The notes: a model not told the origin generated them from the letters alone. Shown: positions 16,412-26,896, counted from the stretch's first letter. The stretch: 64,000 nt of DNA from Sideroxydans sp. (GCA_016124455.1 WGNQ01000016.1:62001-126000); one strand, 5' to 3'. Numbers and translations: made by a program.

Positions 16412-18505
16412 ATGCCGCGCAAGATACTGGTTACTTCCGCGCTGCCCTACGCCAACGGCAGCATCCACCTCGGCCACCTGGTTGAATACATCCAGACCGA
16501 TATCTGGGTACGCTTCCAGAAAATGCAGGGGCATACCTGCCACTACGTCTGTGCCGACGACACCCACGGTACGCCCATCATGCTGCGCGCGGAAAAGGAA
16601 GGCATCACCCCCGAAGCGCTGATCGCCCGCGTATGGCAGGAACACAAGAGCGATTTCGACGCGTTCCACATCGAATTCGACAACTACGGCTCGACCAATT
16701 CCGAAGACACCCGGGAATTCGCCCAGTCCATCTACCGCAAGCTGAAGAGCGAAAAACTGATCGAGATACGCTCGATCGAGCAGTTCTACGACCCGGTCAA
16801 GCAGATGTTCCTGCCGGACCGCTTCATCAAGGGCGAATGCCCCAAGTGCCACGCCAAGGATCAGTACGGCGACAACTGCGAGGTATGCGGCGCAACCTAT
16901 GCCCCGACCGAGCTGATCAACGCGTATTCCGCCGTGTCGGGCGCCCCGCCCGAACGGCGCAACTCGGACCACCATTTCTTCAGGCTGTCCGACCCGCGCT
17001 GCCAGGAATTCCTGCGCGAATGGACCCGCAGCGACACGCTGCAGCCGGAAGCCTCGAACAAGATGCAGGAATGGCTGGGCGGCAGCGGCGAGAACAAGCT
17101 GACCGACTGGGACATCTCGCGCGACGCGCCCTATTTCGGCTTCGAGATTCCCGATGCGCCGGGCAAGTACTTCTATGTGTGGCTGGACGCCCCGGTCGGT
17201 TATATGGGCAGCTTCCAGCAGCTGTGCAAGGATGCCGGGCTCGATTTCGACGAGTACTGGCAACAGGGCTCGAATACCGAGCTGTACCATTTCATCGGCA
17301 AGGACATCCTGTATTTCCACGCGCTGTTCTGGCCGGCCATGCTGCAGCACGCGGGCTACCGCACTCCGACCAGGCTGTTTGCGCACGGTTTCCTCACCGT
17401 CAACGGCGAAAAGATGTCCAAGTCGCGCGGCACCTTCATCACCGCCAAGAGCTACGAAGAGCATGTCAAATGTACCGAGTACCTGCGCTATTACTACGCC
17501 GCAAAGCTCAACGGCAGCATGGAAGACCTCGACCTCAGCCTCGATGATTTCGTGGCCAAGGTGAACAGCGACCTGATCGGCAAGTACATCAACATCGCCA
17601 GCCGCAGCGCCGGATTCATCAGCAAACGCTTCGGCGGCATGTTGGCTCGCCGCGAGCAGGTTGGTACACAAGGCATGGCACTAATTGAAGCCTTCATCGC
17701 CGCCCGCGAGGCTATCGCCCAGAGCTACGAGGCACGCGATTTCAGCCGGGCGCTACGCGAGATCATGCGGCTCGCCGATCTGGCCAACGAATACGTCAAC
17801 GACAAGGCTCCATGGGTGCTGGCCAAACAGGAAGGGCAGGAAGCCTCACTGCAAGAGGTCTGCAGCGTCAGCCTCAACCTGTTCCGCCTGCTCACCCTGT
17901 ATCTCAAGCCCATCCTGCCCAAACTGGCCGAACAAGTCGAAAGCTTCCTGAATATCGGGCTGCTATCATGGGCTGACGCCGAGTATCCGCTGTTTGCCCA
18001 CGTCATCAAGGAATACAAGCACCTGATGACCCGCCTCGACCCGAAACTGATCGACGCCATGGTCGCCGCCAACAAGGAAAGCCTGCAACCGGCAGCGGAA
18101 TCGCGGCAACGCCATGCTGCGCACCAGCAGCACACTGCAGCCAAAGATGCGGCGCAGGCAGAAAAGGATTTCGAGCCGTTCATCAGCATCGACGACTTCA
18201 CCAAGGTTGATCTGCGCGTGGCGAAAATCGTCAATGCCGAGCATGTGGAAGGCGCCGACAAACTGATACGCCTGACGCTGGACATCGGCGAAGAAAAAAC
18301 GCGCAATGTGTTCGCCGGCATCAAGTCAGCCTACGCACCTGAGGAGCTGATCGGGCGTCTGACGGTCATGGTTGCCAACCTCGCCCCGCGCAAAATGAAG
18401 TTCGGCCTGTCCGAAGGCATGGTGCTGGCCGCATCTGGCGATGCGCCAGGTTTATACATCCTGTCGCCGGACCATGGCGCACAACCCGGGATGCGCATCA
18501 AATAA
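16412..18505 (+). CDS. metG: Methionyl-tRNA synthetase
   Basis: 697 residues. A class I synthetase with the HIGH-type motif in [14 protein letters not shown] and the KMSKS loop in [11 protein letters not shown]. The zinc knuckle is [17 protein letters not shown] (about residues 146-162). A C-terminal tRNA-binding OB-fold of the Trbp111 type (about 590-697, [15 protein letters not shown]) gives the long dimeric form. A low-complexity Gln/His/Ala linker precedes that domain. AGAGAGG lies upstream of the start. The SulP gene follows 17 bases later. Confidence 0.98.
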   Translation: MPRKILVTSALPYANGSIHLGHLVEYIQTDIWVRFQKMQGHTCHYVCADDTHGTPIMLRAEKEGITPEALIARVWQEHKSDFDAFHIEFDNYGSTNSEDTREFAQSIYRKLKSEKLIEIRSIEQFYDPVKQMFLPDRFIKGECPKCHAKDQYGDNCEVCGATYAPTELINAYSAVSGAPPERRNSDHHFFRLSDPRCQEFLREWTRSDTLQPEASNKMQEWLGGSGENKLTDWDISRDAPYFGFEIPDAPGKYFYVWLDAPVGYMGSFQQLCKDAGLDFDEYWQQGSNTELYHFIGKDILYFHALFWPAMLQHAGYRTPTRLFAHGFLTVNGEKMSKSRGTFITAKSYEEHVKCTEYLRYYYAAKLNGSMEDLDLSLDDFVAKVNSDLIGKYINIASRSAGFISKRFGGMLARREQVGTQGMALIEAFIAAREAIAQSYEARDFSRALREIMRLADLANEYVNDKAPWVLAKQEGQEASLQEVCSVSLNLFRLLTLYLKPILPKLAEQVESFLNIGLLSWADAEYPLFAHVIKEYKHLMTRLDPKLIDAMVAANKESLQPAAESRQRHAAHQQHTAAKDAAQAEKDFEPFISIDDFTKVDLRVAKIVNAEHVEGADKLIRLTLDIGEEKTRNVFAGIKSAYAPEELIGRLTVMVANLAPRKMKFGLSEGMVLAASGDAPGLYILSPDHGAQPGMRIK

Positions 18506-18522
18506 TCACGAAGGAATAAGCC

Positions 18523-20202
18523 ATGCGACTCGCGCAGTTCTTCCGACCCAAATTGCTTGTTGCACTGGAAGGCTACAACCGCGAGCGACTGAACACCGAT
18601 GTGCAGGCCGGCGTCACCGTCGGCGTGCTGGCGCTGCCGCTGGCCATCGCCTTCGCCATCGCTTCCGGCGTCAAACCAGAGGCCGGCATCTTCACCGCCA
18701 TCATCGCCGGCTTCATTATTTCCGCCATTGGCGGTTCGCGCGTGCAGATCGGCGGCCCGACCGGCGCATTCATCGTGGTGGTGTTCGGCATCGTCACCCA
18801 GTACGGCCTGGCCAACCTGCTGATCTGCACCATCATGGCCGGTGTGATGTTGCTGCTGATGGGTGCATTCAAGCTCGGCAACATGATCAAGTTCATCCCG
18901 CATCCGCTGGTGGTGGGCTTCACCAATGGCATCGCGGTACTGATCATGCTGAGCGAGGTGCGCGACTTCTTTGGCCTGAAAGAGGAATTGCCCGCCGAAT
19001 TCTCGCACAAGCTGCGTGCGCTGTATCACGGCCTGCCGACGCTGGACCTTGTCACCACGCTGCTGGCGCTGGCATCGGTGGCCGGCATCTGGTTCTATCC
19101 GAAAACATGGGCCAAACGGCTACCGGCGCCCATCGTGGTACTGGCAGTCGCCACCGTCGCGGTCGCACTGCTCAATCTACCGGTAGAAACCATAGGTACG
19201 CGCTTTGGCGGCATCCCGGAAGGATTGCCCGCCTTCGACATGCCGGAGTTTACCTTCGCCACACTGCGCTACCTGTTCGCGCCGGCGATGACCATCGCCC
19301 TGCTCGGCGCGATCGAATCGCTGCTCTCGGCCACGGTGGCGGACGGCATGATCGACGACAAGCACGACCCCAACCAGGAACTCATCGCGCAGGGTGTCGC
19401 CAACATCGTCACCCCGTTCTTCGGCGGCATTCCCGCCACCGGCGCGATCGCCCGCACCGCCACCAACGTGCGCGCCGGTTCCACCAGCCCGATCTCCGGC
19501 ATGGTGCACGCGCTCACCTTGCTGCTCATCGTGCTGATCGCCGCCCCACTGGCAAAGAATATCCCGCTGGCCACGCTGGCCGCGATCCTGATGGTAGTCT
19601 CCATCAATATGGGCGAATGGGACAGTTTCACCACGCTGAGGAAATATCCGCGCGGCGACAGCGCGGTACTGCTCGCCTCGTTTGCACTCACCGTGATGTT
19701 CGGGCTGACCGTAGCGGTCGAAGTCGGCATGGTGATGTCGGTGTTCTTCTTCATCCACCGCATCACCGAACTCACCCATGTCAGCGTAGCGGAAGAATCG
19801 CCGCACGAAGACGATGGCGAAGCCACGCTGCTGCGCAAGGCGGTACCCGAAGGCGTCATGATCTACCGCGTGTTCGGCGCACTGTTCTTCGGTGCTGCAG
19901 ACAAGCTGGAAAGCGTGCTGGCACAGCAGCATGACGAACCCGAGGTGCTGATCCTGAAAATGGACGAGGCCATCAGCATGGATGCCAGCGCGCTGCATGC
20001 ACTGGAAAACCTGCACCGCAAGCTGAAGAAACACGGCAAACACCTGATCCTCAGCGGGCCGCATACCCAGCCATACTTCCTGATGCACGAAGGCGGGTTT
20101 TTCGATGAAATCGGCCGCCAGAATGTAGTCGCCAACGTGGCCAATGCGCTGAAGCGCGCACGGGAATTACTTGACGAGAAACGGGTTGCACAGCAGCCAT
20201 AA
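18523..20202 (+). CDS. SulP family anion transporter with C-terminal STAS domain
   Basis: 559 residues. About residues 1-420 form the SulP membrane domain with roughly 12-14 helices. It includes the N-terminal DVQAGVTVGVLALPLAIAFA signature region, GPTGAFIVV, and FGGIPATGAIARTATNVRAG near residue 310. A cytoplasmic STAS domain follows (about 445-550; ILKMDEAISMDASALHALENL). Members carry sulfate, bicarbonate or dicarboxylates with Na+ or H+. The substrate is not determined; a BicA/DauA-like role is possible. AAGGA precedes the ATG 17 bases after metG, so cotranscription is likely. No carbonic anhydrase gene is attached. Confidence 0.93.
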   Translation: MRLAQFFRPKLLVALEGYNRERLNTDVQAGVTVGVLALPLAIAFAIASGVKPEAGIFTAIIAGFIISAIGGSRVQIGGPTGAFIVVVFGIVTQYGLANLLICTIMAGVMLLLMGAFKLGNMIKFIPHPLVVGFTNGIAVLIMLSEVRDFFGLKEELPAEFSHKLRALYHGLPTLDLVTTLLALASVAGIWFYPKTWAKRLPAPIVVLAVATVAVALLNLPVETIGTRFGGIPEGLPAFDMPEFTFATLRYLFAPAMTIALLGAIESLLSATVADGMIDDKHDPNQELIAQGVANIVTPFFGGIPATGAIARTATNVRAGSTSPISGMVHALTLLLIVLIAAPLAKNIPLATLAAILMVVSINMGEWDSFTTLRKYPRGDSAVLLASFALTVMFGLTVAVEVGMVMSVFFFIHRITELTHVSVAEESPHEDDGEATLLRKAVPEGVMIYRVFGALFFGAADKLESVLAQQHDEPEVLILKMDEAISMDASALHALENLHRKLKKHGKHLILSGPHTQPYFLMHEGGFFDEIGRQNVVANVANALKRARELLDEKRVAQQP

Positions 20203-20226
20203 CAGCACCTGCGCTATGGCGCCACG

Positions 20227-23200
20227 CTAGGTCACGTAATTAACGCACACGGCCTGCTCCCCGAGCAGCTTGCGCAAGCCACCCAGCAGGTCGTCGTGCA
20301 GCGACACCGCCCAGTCTTCGCCGAGCGGCAACGGGACACAGCCTAGATGGTTGCGGTAATTGATCACTACCGGGCACTTGCCGCCACAGTACGGCCTGAA
20401 CAGCTCCTTCAGCTGCGCGATACCCACCCTGTTCTGTGCCTCCACCGACAATTCCAGCCGTTTGGCAAAGGTGGAACGGGCCGAGGCCAGATCGAACAGC
20501 TCCTCGGCAGTCACCCGCATGCCGCCGGAATAATCGTCGAAACTGGCCTTGCCGCGCACCACCAGCAGCTCGTCCTCGCGTATCCACGGGCGGCTGGCCT
20601 CGAAGATTTCATTGAATACGGTCATCTCCAGCTGCGCGCTGCCGTCATCCAGCGTCACCACACCCATGCGCCCGCGCCGCGTCTGCTGAATACGTACCCC
20701 GGAAACAATACCGGCCAGCGCCACTTGCACCCCGCTATTGCGCCGCCCGTTGCCGTTGCTGCCCTGCCCGGCAAGCTGCGGCGTCACATCGGCCAGCTTC
20801 AGCTTGATGAAGCGCGACAGCTCTTCCGCATACTCCTGGTAAGGATGGCCGCTCAGGTAAAAGCCCAGTGCGAGTTTTTCATTCTGCAACTGTTCACGCA
20901 TGCCCCAGCGCGGCACATCGGCCAGCATTACCGGCATCGCCGCACTCTCGTCGTCACCGAACAGGCTGACCTGGTTGGCCGCACGCGCACGCTGCTCGGC
21001 ACTGCCCAGCGCAACGTCGAGCGAAGCCAGCAAGCGGTAGCGGTGGTCATCCAGGCTGTCGAGCGCACCTGCCTTGATCAGCGCCTCCACCGCACGCCGG
21101 TTGACGATGCGGTTGTCCACCCGATGGCAGAAATCGAACAGGTCTTTGAACGGGCCGGCAGCGCGCACCTGCACGATGTTTTCCACGGCTGCCTCGCCGG
21201 TACCCTTCACCGCCCCCAGTCCGTAGGCAATGGTCTGCTCGTCTACCGGCTGGAAGCGGAAGCAGGATGAATTGATGTCCGGCGGCAATATCTTCAGGCC
21301 CTGCTGCAGGGTGTCCTGATAAAAGAAGCTGACCTTGTCGGTATTCACCATTTCCGAGGTCATGGTCGAGGCCATGAACGCGGCCGGGTAATGGCACTTC
21401 AGGTAGGCCGTCTGATAGGCCACGAGCGAATAGGCTGCGGCATGCGACTTGTTGAAGCCGTAGCCCGCGAACTTCTCCATCGTATCGAAGATCTCGTTCG
21501 CCTTCTTCTCATCGATATTGTTCCTGGCGGCACCTGCCACAAAGATGCTGCGCTGCTCGGCCATTTCTTCGGCCTTCTTCTTGCCCATGGCGCGGCGCAG
21601 CATATCCGCACCGCCCAGCGTGTAGCCCGCCACCACCTGCGCCGCCTGCATCACCTGCTCCTGGTACACCATGATGCCATAGGTGTTGCCGACCACTTTT
21701 TCCAGCAAGGGATGCGGCAGGATTACCTGCTCCAGCCTGTGCTTGCGGTTGATGTAGTCGGGAATGAAATCCATCGGGCCGGGCCGGTACAGCGCGTTCA
21801 GCGCGATCAGGTCTTCCAGGCAATCCGGCTTCGCCTTGACCAGCGTATCTTTCATGCCGCGCGACTCGAACTGGAACACTGCGGTGGTGTTCGCAGTCTT
21901 GAAGATGGTGTCGTAGGTCGGCTTGTCGTCGAGCGGGATGGTGTCGATGTTGAAGTCCTGCGTCCCCTCGATGCCCGATGCCTTGATGTAGCGCACGGCC
22001 CAGTCGATGATGGTCAGCGTACGCAAGCCGAGGAAGTCGAACTTCACCAGGCCGACTGCTTCCACGTCGTCCTTGTCGTACTGGCTGACTGTACTTTCGC
22101 TGCCCTCGGCGCAATACAGCGGGCAAAAGTCGGTCAGCTTGCCCGGCGCAATCAATACGCCCCCGGCATGCATGCCGACGTTACGCGTCAGATCTTCCAG
22201 CCGCTCGCCCAGCTCCATCAGCTCTTCCACGCCTTCTTCGCTGGCAATGACGGCGTTGAATTCAGGCTCCATCTCGCGCGCCCTCTGCAGCGATACCGGC
22301 TTTACGCCGTCCAGCGGAACCAGCTTGGAAAGCTTGTCGCAGAGCCCGTAGGGAAAATCGAGCACGCGCCCGACATCGCGGATGACGCCCTTGGATGCCA
22401 TGGTGCCGAAGGTGGCAATCTGCGACACGTTCTGCTGGCCGTATTTGTGACGGACATATTCGATCACCCGTTCGCGCCCGTCCTGACAGAAGTCCACGTC
22501 GAAGTCGGGCATGGAGACGCGCTCCGGATTCAGAAAACGTTCGAACAGCAGTTCATAGCGCAGCGGGTCGAGGTCGGTAATGCCGAGGCAATACGCCACC
22601 AGCGACCCTGCGCCCGAGCCACGCCCCGGCCCCACCGGCACGCCGTTGGGGAACTTGTCGTCGCGGAAGAATTTCGCCCAGCGGATGAAGTCGGACACAA
22701 TCAGGAAATAACCCGGGAAACCCATCTGGATGATGGTATTGGTCTCGAAATCGAGGCGGGCCTGGTACTCGGGCATCTTCGCCGCGCGCTGCGTCTCGTC
22801 CGGATACAGGAATTGCAAGCGCTCCTGCAGGCCGCGTTCCGACTCGCTGCGCAGGAAATCGTCGAGGCTCTCGCCATTGGGCGTGGGAAAATCCGGCAGG
22901 CAGGGCTTGCCCAGCTTCAGCGTGAGATTGCAGCGCTTGGCGATCTCCACACTATTCTGCAGTGCCTGCGGCAGGTCTGCAAAAAGCTCCATCATCTCCG
23001 CCTGGGTCTTGAAATGCTGCTGCGCGGTGAACCGGCGCTGGCGGCGCTTGTCATTCAGCACATAGCCTTCGGCGATGCACACGCGTGCCTCATGCGCCTT
23101 GAAATCATCGATAGTGAGGAATTGCACCGGATGCGTGGCCACCACCGGCAAAGACAACTCCGCCGCCAGCCTGACCGTGGCGCGCAGATGTGCCTCCTCA

Positions 23201-23730
23201 CGCGGGGCGCCATAGCGCTGCACTTCCAGATAGAAACGGTCGGGAAATAGCGCAGCATATTCCAGCGCCAGCTGCCTGGCTGCCGCTGCACTGCCATTCA
23301 CGAGCGCATTGCCGATCTCGCCGTAACAATTGCCGGACAACGCAAGCAGACCGTCCGTCCCCTCGTACAACCACTCCTTGCGCAGTTCCGGGCGGCCTCG
23401 ATTCTGGTTGGTCAGGTAGGCGCGCGTGAGCAACTCGCACAAGCGCAGATAGCCGGCATGCGACTGGCACAGCAACAACAGGCGGAATGGCTTGTCACGC
23501 TCCGCCTCATTGCTGATGAAAACGTCGCAACCGGCAATGGGTTTAATACCGTTGTCACGTGCCGCCTTGTAGAATTTGACCAGGCCGAACACATTACCGA
23601 AATCGGTAAGTGCCAGCGCAGGCTGGGCATCGCGTTTCGCCGCCGCCACCGCGTCGCCCACGCGCACAATGCCATCCACGATGGAATATTCACTGTGCAG
23701 CCGGAGATGGACAAAAGCGGGCGATGACAT
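20227..23730 (-). CDS. dnaE: DNA polymerase III alpha subunit
   Basis: 1167 residues (E. coli DnaE 1160). It is the replicative polymerase catalytic subunit. The N-terminal PHP domain starts FVHLRLHSEYSIVDGIV. The palm holds the catalytic aspartates in SMPDFDVDFCQDGRERVIEY, after GPGRGSGAGSLVAY. The fingers/thumb region includes GGVLIAPGKL and FGAPGYGFNKSHA-like FAGYGFNKSHAAAY. A C-terminal OB-fold (VALAGIVSGVRIQQTRRGRMGVVTL in two halves) and a beta-binding tail region follow. No Shine-Dalgarno is obvious before the ATG. It is single-copy and monocistronic here, converging with the SulP gene. Confidence 0.98.
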   Translation of the reverse strand: MSSPAFVHLRLHSEYSIVDGIVRVGDAVAAAKRDAQPALALTDFGNVFGLVKFYKAARDNGIKPIAGCDVFISNEAERDKPFRLLLLCQSHAGYLRLCELLTRAYLTNQNRGRPELRKEWLYEGTDGLLALSGNCYGEIGNALVNGSAAAARQLALEYAALFPDRFYLEVQRYGAPREEAHLRATVRLAAELSLPVVATHPVQFLTIDDFKAHEARVCIAEGYVLNDKRRQRRFTAQQHFKTQAEMMELFADLPQALQNSVEIAKRCNLTLKLGKPCLPDFPTPNGESLDDFLRSESERGLQERLQFLYPDETQRAAKMPEYQARLDFETNTIIQMGFPGYFLIVSDFIRWAKFFRDDKFPNGVPVGPGRGSGAGSLVAYCLGITDLDPLRYELLFERFLNPERVSMPDFDVDFCQDGRERVIEYVRHKYGQQNVSQIATFGTMASKGVIRDVGRVLDFPYGLCDKLSKLVPLDGVKPVSLQRAREMEPEFNAVIASEEGVEELMELGERLEDLTRNVGMHAGGVLIAPGKLTDFCPLYCAEGSESTVSQYDKDDVEAVGLVKFDFLGLRTLTIIDWAVRYIKASGIEGTQDFNIDTIPLDDKPTYDTIFKTANTTAVFQFESRGMKDTLVKAKPDCLEDLIALNALYRPGPMDFIPDYINRKHRLEQVILPHPLLEKVVGNTYGIMVYQEQVMQAAQVVAGYTLGGADMLRRAMGKKKAEEMAEQRSIFVAGAARNNIDEKKANEIFDTMEKFAGYGFNKSHAAAYSLVAYQTAYLKCHYPAAFMASTMTSEMVNTDKVSFFYQDTLQQGLKILPPDINSSCFRFQPVDEQTIAYGLGAVKGTGEAAVENIVQVRAAGPFKDLFDFCHRVDNRIVNRRAVEALIKAGALDSLDDHRYRLLASLDVALGSAEQRARAANQVSLFGDDESAAMPVMLADVPRWGMREQLQNEKLALGFYLSGHPYQEYAEELSRFIKLKLADVTPQLAGQGSNGNGRRNSGVQVALAGIVSGVRIQQTRRGRMGVVTLDDGSAQLEMTVFNEIFEASRPWIREDELLVVRGKASFDDYSGGMRVTAEELFDLASARSTFAKRLELSVEAQNRVGIAQLKELFRPYCGGKCPVVINYRNHLGCVPLPLGEDWAVSLHDDLLGGLRKLLGEQAVCVNYVT

Positions 23731-23969
23731 GGCAGCTAGCTAACAATTTGGAGCACGATTTTACCACCCCGGCCGCAGTGAAAAATCCGAAGATTTTTTC
23801 TCCTTGATATATCTCGAAAAATATCCTGGCGGCTGGTTTTGATTGGCATGAACACGCTTGTATATTGCGAACAAGGGTCGCAGAATATCCGTATTGTTTA
23901 CACACAGTCGTCGACCGGGTTGCGGCACTGTGCTGGCCATATCCGACAACCCTGAAACAGGAGGCAATC

Positions 23970-24344
23970 ATGTTGCAACGTATATTGGTGACACTGGGGC
24001 TGGCAGGCGCTGCCCTGCTCTCCAGCGGTTATGTGCTTGCGGAAGACCAGGCCAGCACCCCGCCCGGAGCCAGGGAACAACAGCAGGTTCGCGGCAGCCA
24101 GGTGATGAGCCGCGAGGAGCGCGCCGAACACCGCAAGGAGATGCGCAAAGCCCGCACCAAGGAAGAGCGCGAAAGAGTCCGCAAGGAAGAACATGAGCGC
24201 ATGAAGGAGCGCGCCAAGGAAAAGGGCATGACCATGCCGGATGAGCCGCCCGGGCAAGGCCAGGGCATGGGTGCCGGCGGCGGTATGGGATCGGGTGGTG
24301 GTATGGGTAGTGGAGGAGGCATGGGCTCAGGCCGCAATCGCTAA
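23970..24344 (+). CDS. Small exported charged protein with C-terminal Gly-Met repeats, unknown function
   Basis: 124 residues from the ATG at 23970, which has AGGAGG eight bases upstream; the frame opens earlier but lacks a start signal there. A signal peptide (about 1-23) ends SSGYVLA. The middle (about 45-88) is extremely charged, with RKEMRKARTKEERERVRKEE-type helix, likely a single amphipathic alpha helix or coiled coil. It ends with tandem GGGMGS repeats (three and a half copies) and GRNR. Methionine-glycine tails can bind Cu(I) or act as flexible linkers; this is inference. I do not recognise a named family. The gene is flanked by a strong 3' hairpin. Confidence 0.75.
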   Translation: MLQRILVTLGLAGAALLSSGYVLAEDQASTPPGAREQQQVRGSQVMSREERAEHRKEMRKARTKEERERVRKEEHERMKERAKEKGMTMPDEPPGQGQGMGAGGGMGSGGGMGSGGGMGSGRNR

Positions 24345-24362
24345 CCACTGACACCATGTACA

Positions 24363-24387
24363 GGGCGGGAGCATAGTGCTCCCGCCC
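24363..24387 (+). terminator. Stable hairpin after the Gly-Met repeat protein gene
   Basis: GGGCGGGAGCA (24363-24373) pairs perfectly with TGCTCCCGCCC (24377-24387) around a 3-base loop, 18 bases after the stop codon. It is followed by C residues rather than T, so it is a terminator-like or mRNA-stabilising hairpin rather than a textbook intrinsic terminator. Confidence 0.55.
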
Positions 24388-24538
24388 CCCCCCAAACATA
24401 AGACCGACGAGCCCCGCACGCCGCTGTCGACCATGCCTGTTTTCAGTTATCTATATATTTTGGCCTATACCCACGTTTAGCCACTGTTGCTACTATCTGC
24501 CCGGCTTTTCATAACTAAAATCAGGGAAGGATATAGCA

Positions 24539-25018
24539 ATGAGTTTATTGAGAAACATTCCGCTTTGCGCCATGGTCGTTGTGATGACGGGATGTGCGAG
24601 TCTCACCTCGGAAAGAACCCAGCCATTGGCCATCACTACACATTCGGCAGATGGCAAACTGGTTACCCACGCCAAATGCTCTCTCACCAATGACAAGGGA
24701 AGCTGGGAAGTGGAAACTCCCGGTGACATCACGGTTCACCGCTCGGCCGAAGATCTGATTATCGACTGCAAAAAGGATGGGATGCCCGACGGCCTTGCGC
24801 GCGGCATTTCACGCGCATCGGGCGGCATGTGGGGAAATATCGTCTTTGGTGGCGGGATTGGTGCGGTAATAGACCACAGTAACGGTTCCGGTTACAACTA
24901 CCCGGATGATATCTCCGTCAGCATGGGGGAATCGGTTATCGTGGATCGTAAAGATGAGGGCAAAAATCAGGGGCAGCAGGCTGGCCTGCAAACGCAAGCT
25001 AACGCTGCCAAGAACTAG
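24539..25018 (+). CDS. Putative lipoprotein, unknown function
   Basis: 159 residues. A short signal sequence ends in the lipobox VMTGCAS, so Cys19 would be lipidated and the protein anchored to a membrane facing the periplasm. The Ala/Ser after Cys suggests outer-membrane sorting. The centre has ITTHSADGKLVTHAKCSLTNDKG and GSWEVETPGDITVHRS, resembling a small beta domain. A glycine-rich stretch, MWGNIVFGGGIGAVIDHSNG, and GYNYPDDISV follow; this pattern recurs in proteobacterial lipoproteins of unknown role. GGGAAGG lies upstream of the ATG. A classical terminator follows. Confidence 0.75.
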   Translation: MSLLRNIPLCAMVVVMTGCASLTSERTQPLAITTHSADGKLVTHAKCSLTNDKGSWEVETPGDITVHRSAEDLIIDCKKDGMPDGLARGISRASGGMWGNIVFGGGIGAVIDHSNGSGYNYPDDISVSMGESVIVDRKDEGKNQGQQAGLQTQANAAKN

Positions 25019-25040
25019 AACTCCAGCCGCCATACATACA

Positions 25041-25090
25041 GAACCGGCCTCGCCAAGCCCGAACGGGGTTGAGCGAGGCCAGTTCTTTTT
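25041..25090 (+). terminator. Rho-independent terminator after the lipoprotein gene
   Basis: GAACCGGCCTCGC (25041-25053) pairs with GCGAGGCCAGTTC (25073-25085) with one mismatch, with further pairing inside the loop. It is followed directly by TTTTT on the plus strand. It lies 22 bases after the lipoprotein stop and points away from the convergent thioredoxin gene. Confidence 0.85.
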
Positions 25091-25128
25091 CCTTATTTCC
25101 AGGTCGCCACCGTCGAGCCACACTCCCT

Positions 25129-25488
25129 TTATCGCACCTGATGCTGCTCGATCAGCTTGTCGATAAAGCGGCGCAGAAAGCTGTCCGGCTGTGCGCTGTG
25201 AAAACGATCCGTTTCCTGCCCGCGGCTGTAAGCAATGACTGTCGGGAAACCACGCACCCGATGATGCCCGGCGATACGCATGTTTTCATCGGCATCCACT
25301 TTCGCCAGCAGAAACTTCCCGCCATACTCCTGCACCAGCTTTTCCAGCTTGGGCGCCAGCACCTTGCATGGCGCGCACCAGTCGGCGCCGATGTCCAGCA
25401 GTACCGGGTGTTGATGGGAGCGGGCGACCACCAGTTCATCAAAGTTCGCCTCCTCTACGTCGTATGAAAATTGCTCGTGTGTATGCAT
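25129..25488 (-). CDS. Thioredoxin-fold protein (thioredoxin / YbbN N-domain-like)
   Basis: 119 residues containing one thioredoxin domain with the classic active site ADWCAPCKVLAP at about residues 36-47 and the cis-proline loop in RVRGFPTVIAYSRG. It has no signal peptide, so it should work in the cytosol as a disulfide reductant. The N-terminal extension EQFSYDVEEANFDELVVARS resembles CnoX/YbbN, but the tetratricopeptide C-terminal part of YbbN is absent. It is a single gene converging with the lipoprotein gene. Confidence 0.87.
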   Translation of the reverse strand: MHTHEQFSYDVEEANFDELVVARSHQHPVLLDIGADWCAPCKVLAPKLEKLVQEYGGKFLLAKVDADENMRIAGHHRVRGFPTVIAYSRGQETDRFHSAQPDSFLRRFIDKLIEQHQVR

Positions 25489-25594
25489 GATAAAAATTCG
25501 GGATTTTATACCGTAAAGACAATATTCCGGCCATCAGGTTTCCCGAACAATTCAGCCGGACACCCGCCCAATATTTCCCGAATGGATACTGCTG

Positions 25595-26896
25595 CTATCT
25601 GGAATGTGCGACCTCGACCCGGTTGCGCCCGCTGCGCTTGACCTGGTACATCGCCTGGTCGGCACGATTGAGCAGCACATCGATGTCATCGCCCTCAGGG
25701 CCGAGTGTACAAATGCCGATGGATGCAGTGATATGCAAGACTTCATCGCCGCCCATTGGAATCGCCGTATGGGCAATATCCTGACGCAAGCGCTCGGCAA
25801 CTTCGACGGCCTTTTCGGCATTGGTTTCCGGCAACAGGATGGCAAATTCTTCGCCCCCCATGCGCCCGACAATATCAACCACACGCAAAGTCAGCCGGTA
25901 GATATCGCACACCTTGCACAACACACCATCTCCCGCCTGATGGCCGTACCGGTCGTTGATCAATTTGAACTCATCCAGATCGAGCATCAGTACCGACAGC
26001 GGCTTGCCATAGCGTCTGGCCCGCAAGATTTCCTGTTCCGCCATTTCAATGAAATGTCGGCGGTTGGACACCCCGGTCAGCGGATCGGTCTTGGCCTGGC
26101 GCACCAACTCCTGCTCCAGCTTACGGCGTTCGGTAATATCGACACCGAGGCCGACCAGATAAAACTGGCCGTCAATAGTGGTGCGACGCCCGGTGAAGTA
26201 GTACGGTATTTTGCGTCCGGATTTGACCAGAAACCCCGCTTCGGCTGACGAACCGCCCCGCACGAATACCTCCTGCGTCTTTTGTGCGATCAGCACCGAA
26301 TCCTCACCCTCGAAGAAATCCCCTGCGGTCATGCAATCCAGCTCGCCCTGAGCATAACCGGTTACCGTCAGGAACTGTCGGTTGACCCGGACAAAGCGCC
26401 TGTCGACGTCCAGCATGTAGAAAATGCCGGGCAGGCTGTTGATGATGTCGTCCGCAAACTGTTTTTGCTGGCGCAACGCATCTTCCACCCGCTTGCTCTC
26501 GGTAATATCGTTGAACACCCCGCTCCACAGACTGCCACCATCCGCCAGCGGGGCGGGATCGGAAGAAATGCGCAACCAGCGAATCTGGCCATGGACGATG
26601 AAACGGCCTTCCCAGCGAAACGGGTTCAGTGTGGTCCGTGCATGGCTATTTGCGCGGATCAGGTCTTCCGCTTCGTCGGGATGTGCTGCGGAAAAAATGA
26701 GCGTGCAATCACGCAGCAGATCCTCGGCTTCAAGGCCCAGCATCTCGCACAGCGGCGGGCTCACATACTCGAAACCCATCGCGCCGTCGGCATGGAATCT
26801 CCAGACGCAGACTCCGGCAGGCACATACTGCAACAACCTTTCGTAGCGCTGCGCATTCTCCCCAACTCCCGACTCTGTGTCTCGTACATTCGTCAC
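25595..26896 (-). CDS. PAS-PAS-GGDEF diguanylate cyclase
   Basis: 433 residues; the start codon is GTG at 26896, as no in-frame ATG suits. Two PAS domains (about 15-130 and 145-260) precede a GGDEF domain (about 275-430). The active-site motif is GRMGGEEFAILLPE, a catalytically competent GGEEF. The metal-binding Asp is in LMLDLDEFKLIND, and no inhibitory RxxD is seen just before the motif. No membrane segments or signal peptide are seen, so it is a soluble cytosolic sensor. It should make c-di-GMP from two GTP in response to a PAS-sensed cue. It lies beside the hypBA-hox locus but faces away from hox. Confidence 0.93.
   Translation of the reverse strand: MTNVRDTESGVGENAQRYERLLQYVPAGVCVWRFHADGAMGFEYVSPPLCEMLGLEAEDLLRDCTLIFSAAHPDEAEDLIRANSHARTTLNPFRWEGRFIVHGQIRWLRISSDPAPLADGGSLWSGVFNDITESKRVEDALRQQKQFADDIINSLPGIFYMLDVDRRFVRVNRQFLTVTGYAQGELDCMTAGDFFEGEDSVLIAQKTQEVFVRGGSSAEAGFLVKSGRKIPYYFTGRRTTIDGQFYLVGLGVDITERRKLEQELVRQAKTDPLTGVSNRRHFIEMAEQEILRARRYGKPLSVLMLDLDEFKLINDRYGHQAGDGVLCKVCDIYRLTLRVVDIVGRMGGEEFAILLPETNAEKAVEVAERLRQDIAHTAIPMGGDEVLHITASIGICTLGPEGDDIDVLLNRADQAMYQVKRSGRNRVEVAHSR

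Noticed and set aside
21391-23250. 619-codon open frame opposite dnaE
   Set aside because: Complete shadow of dnaE with no domain signature and biased composition.
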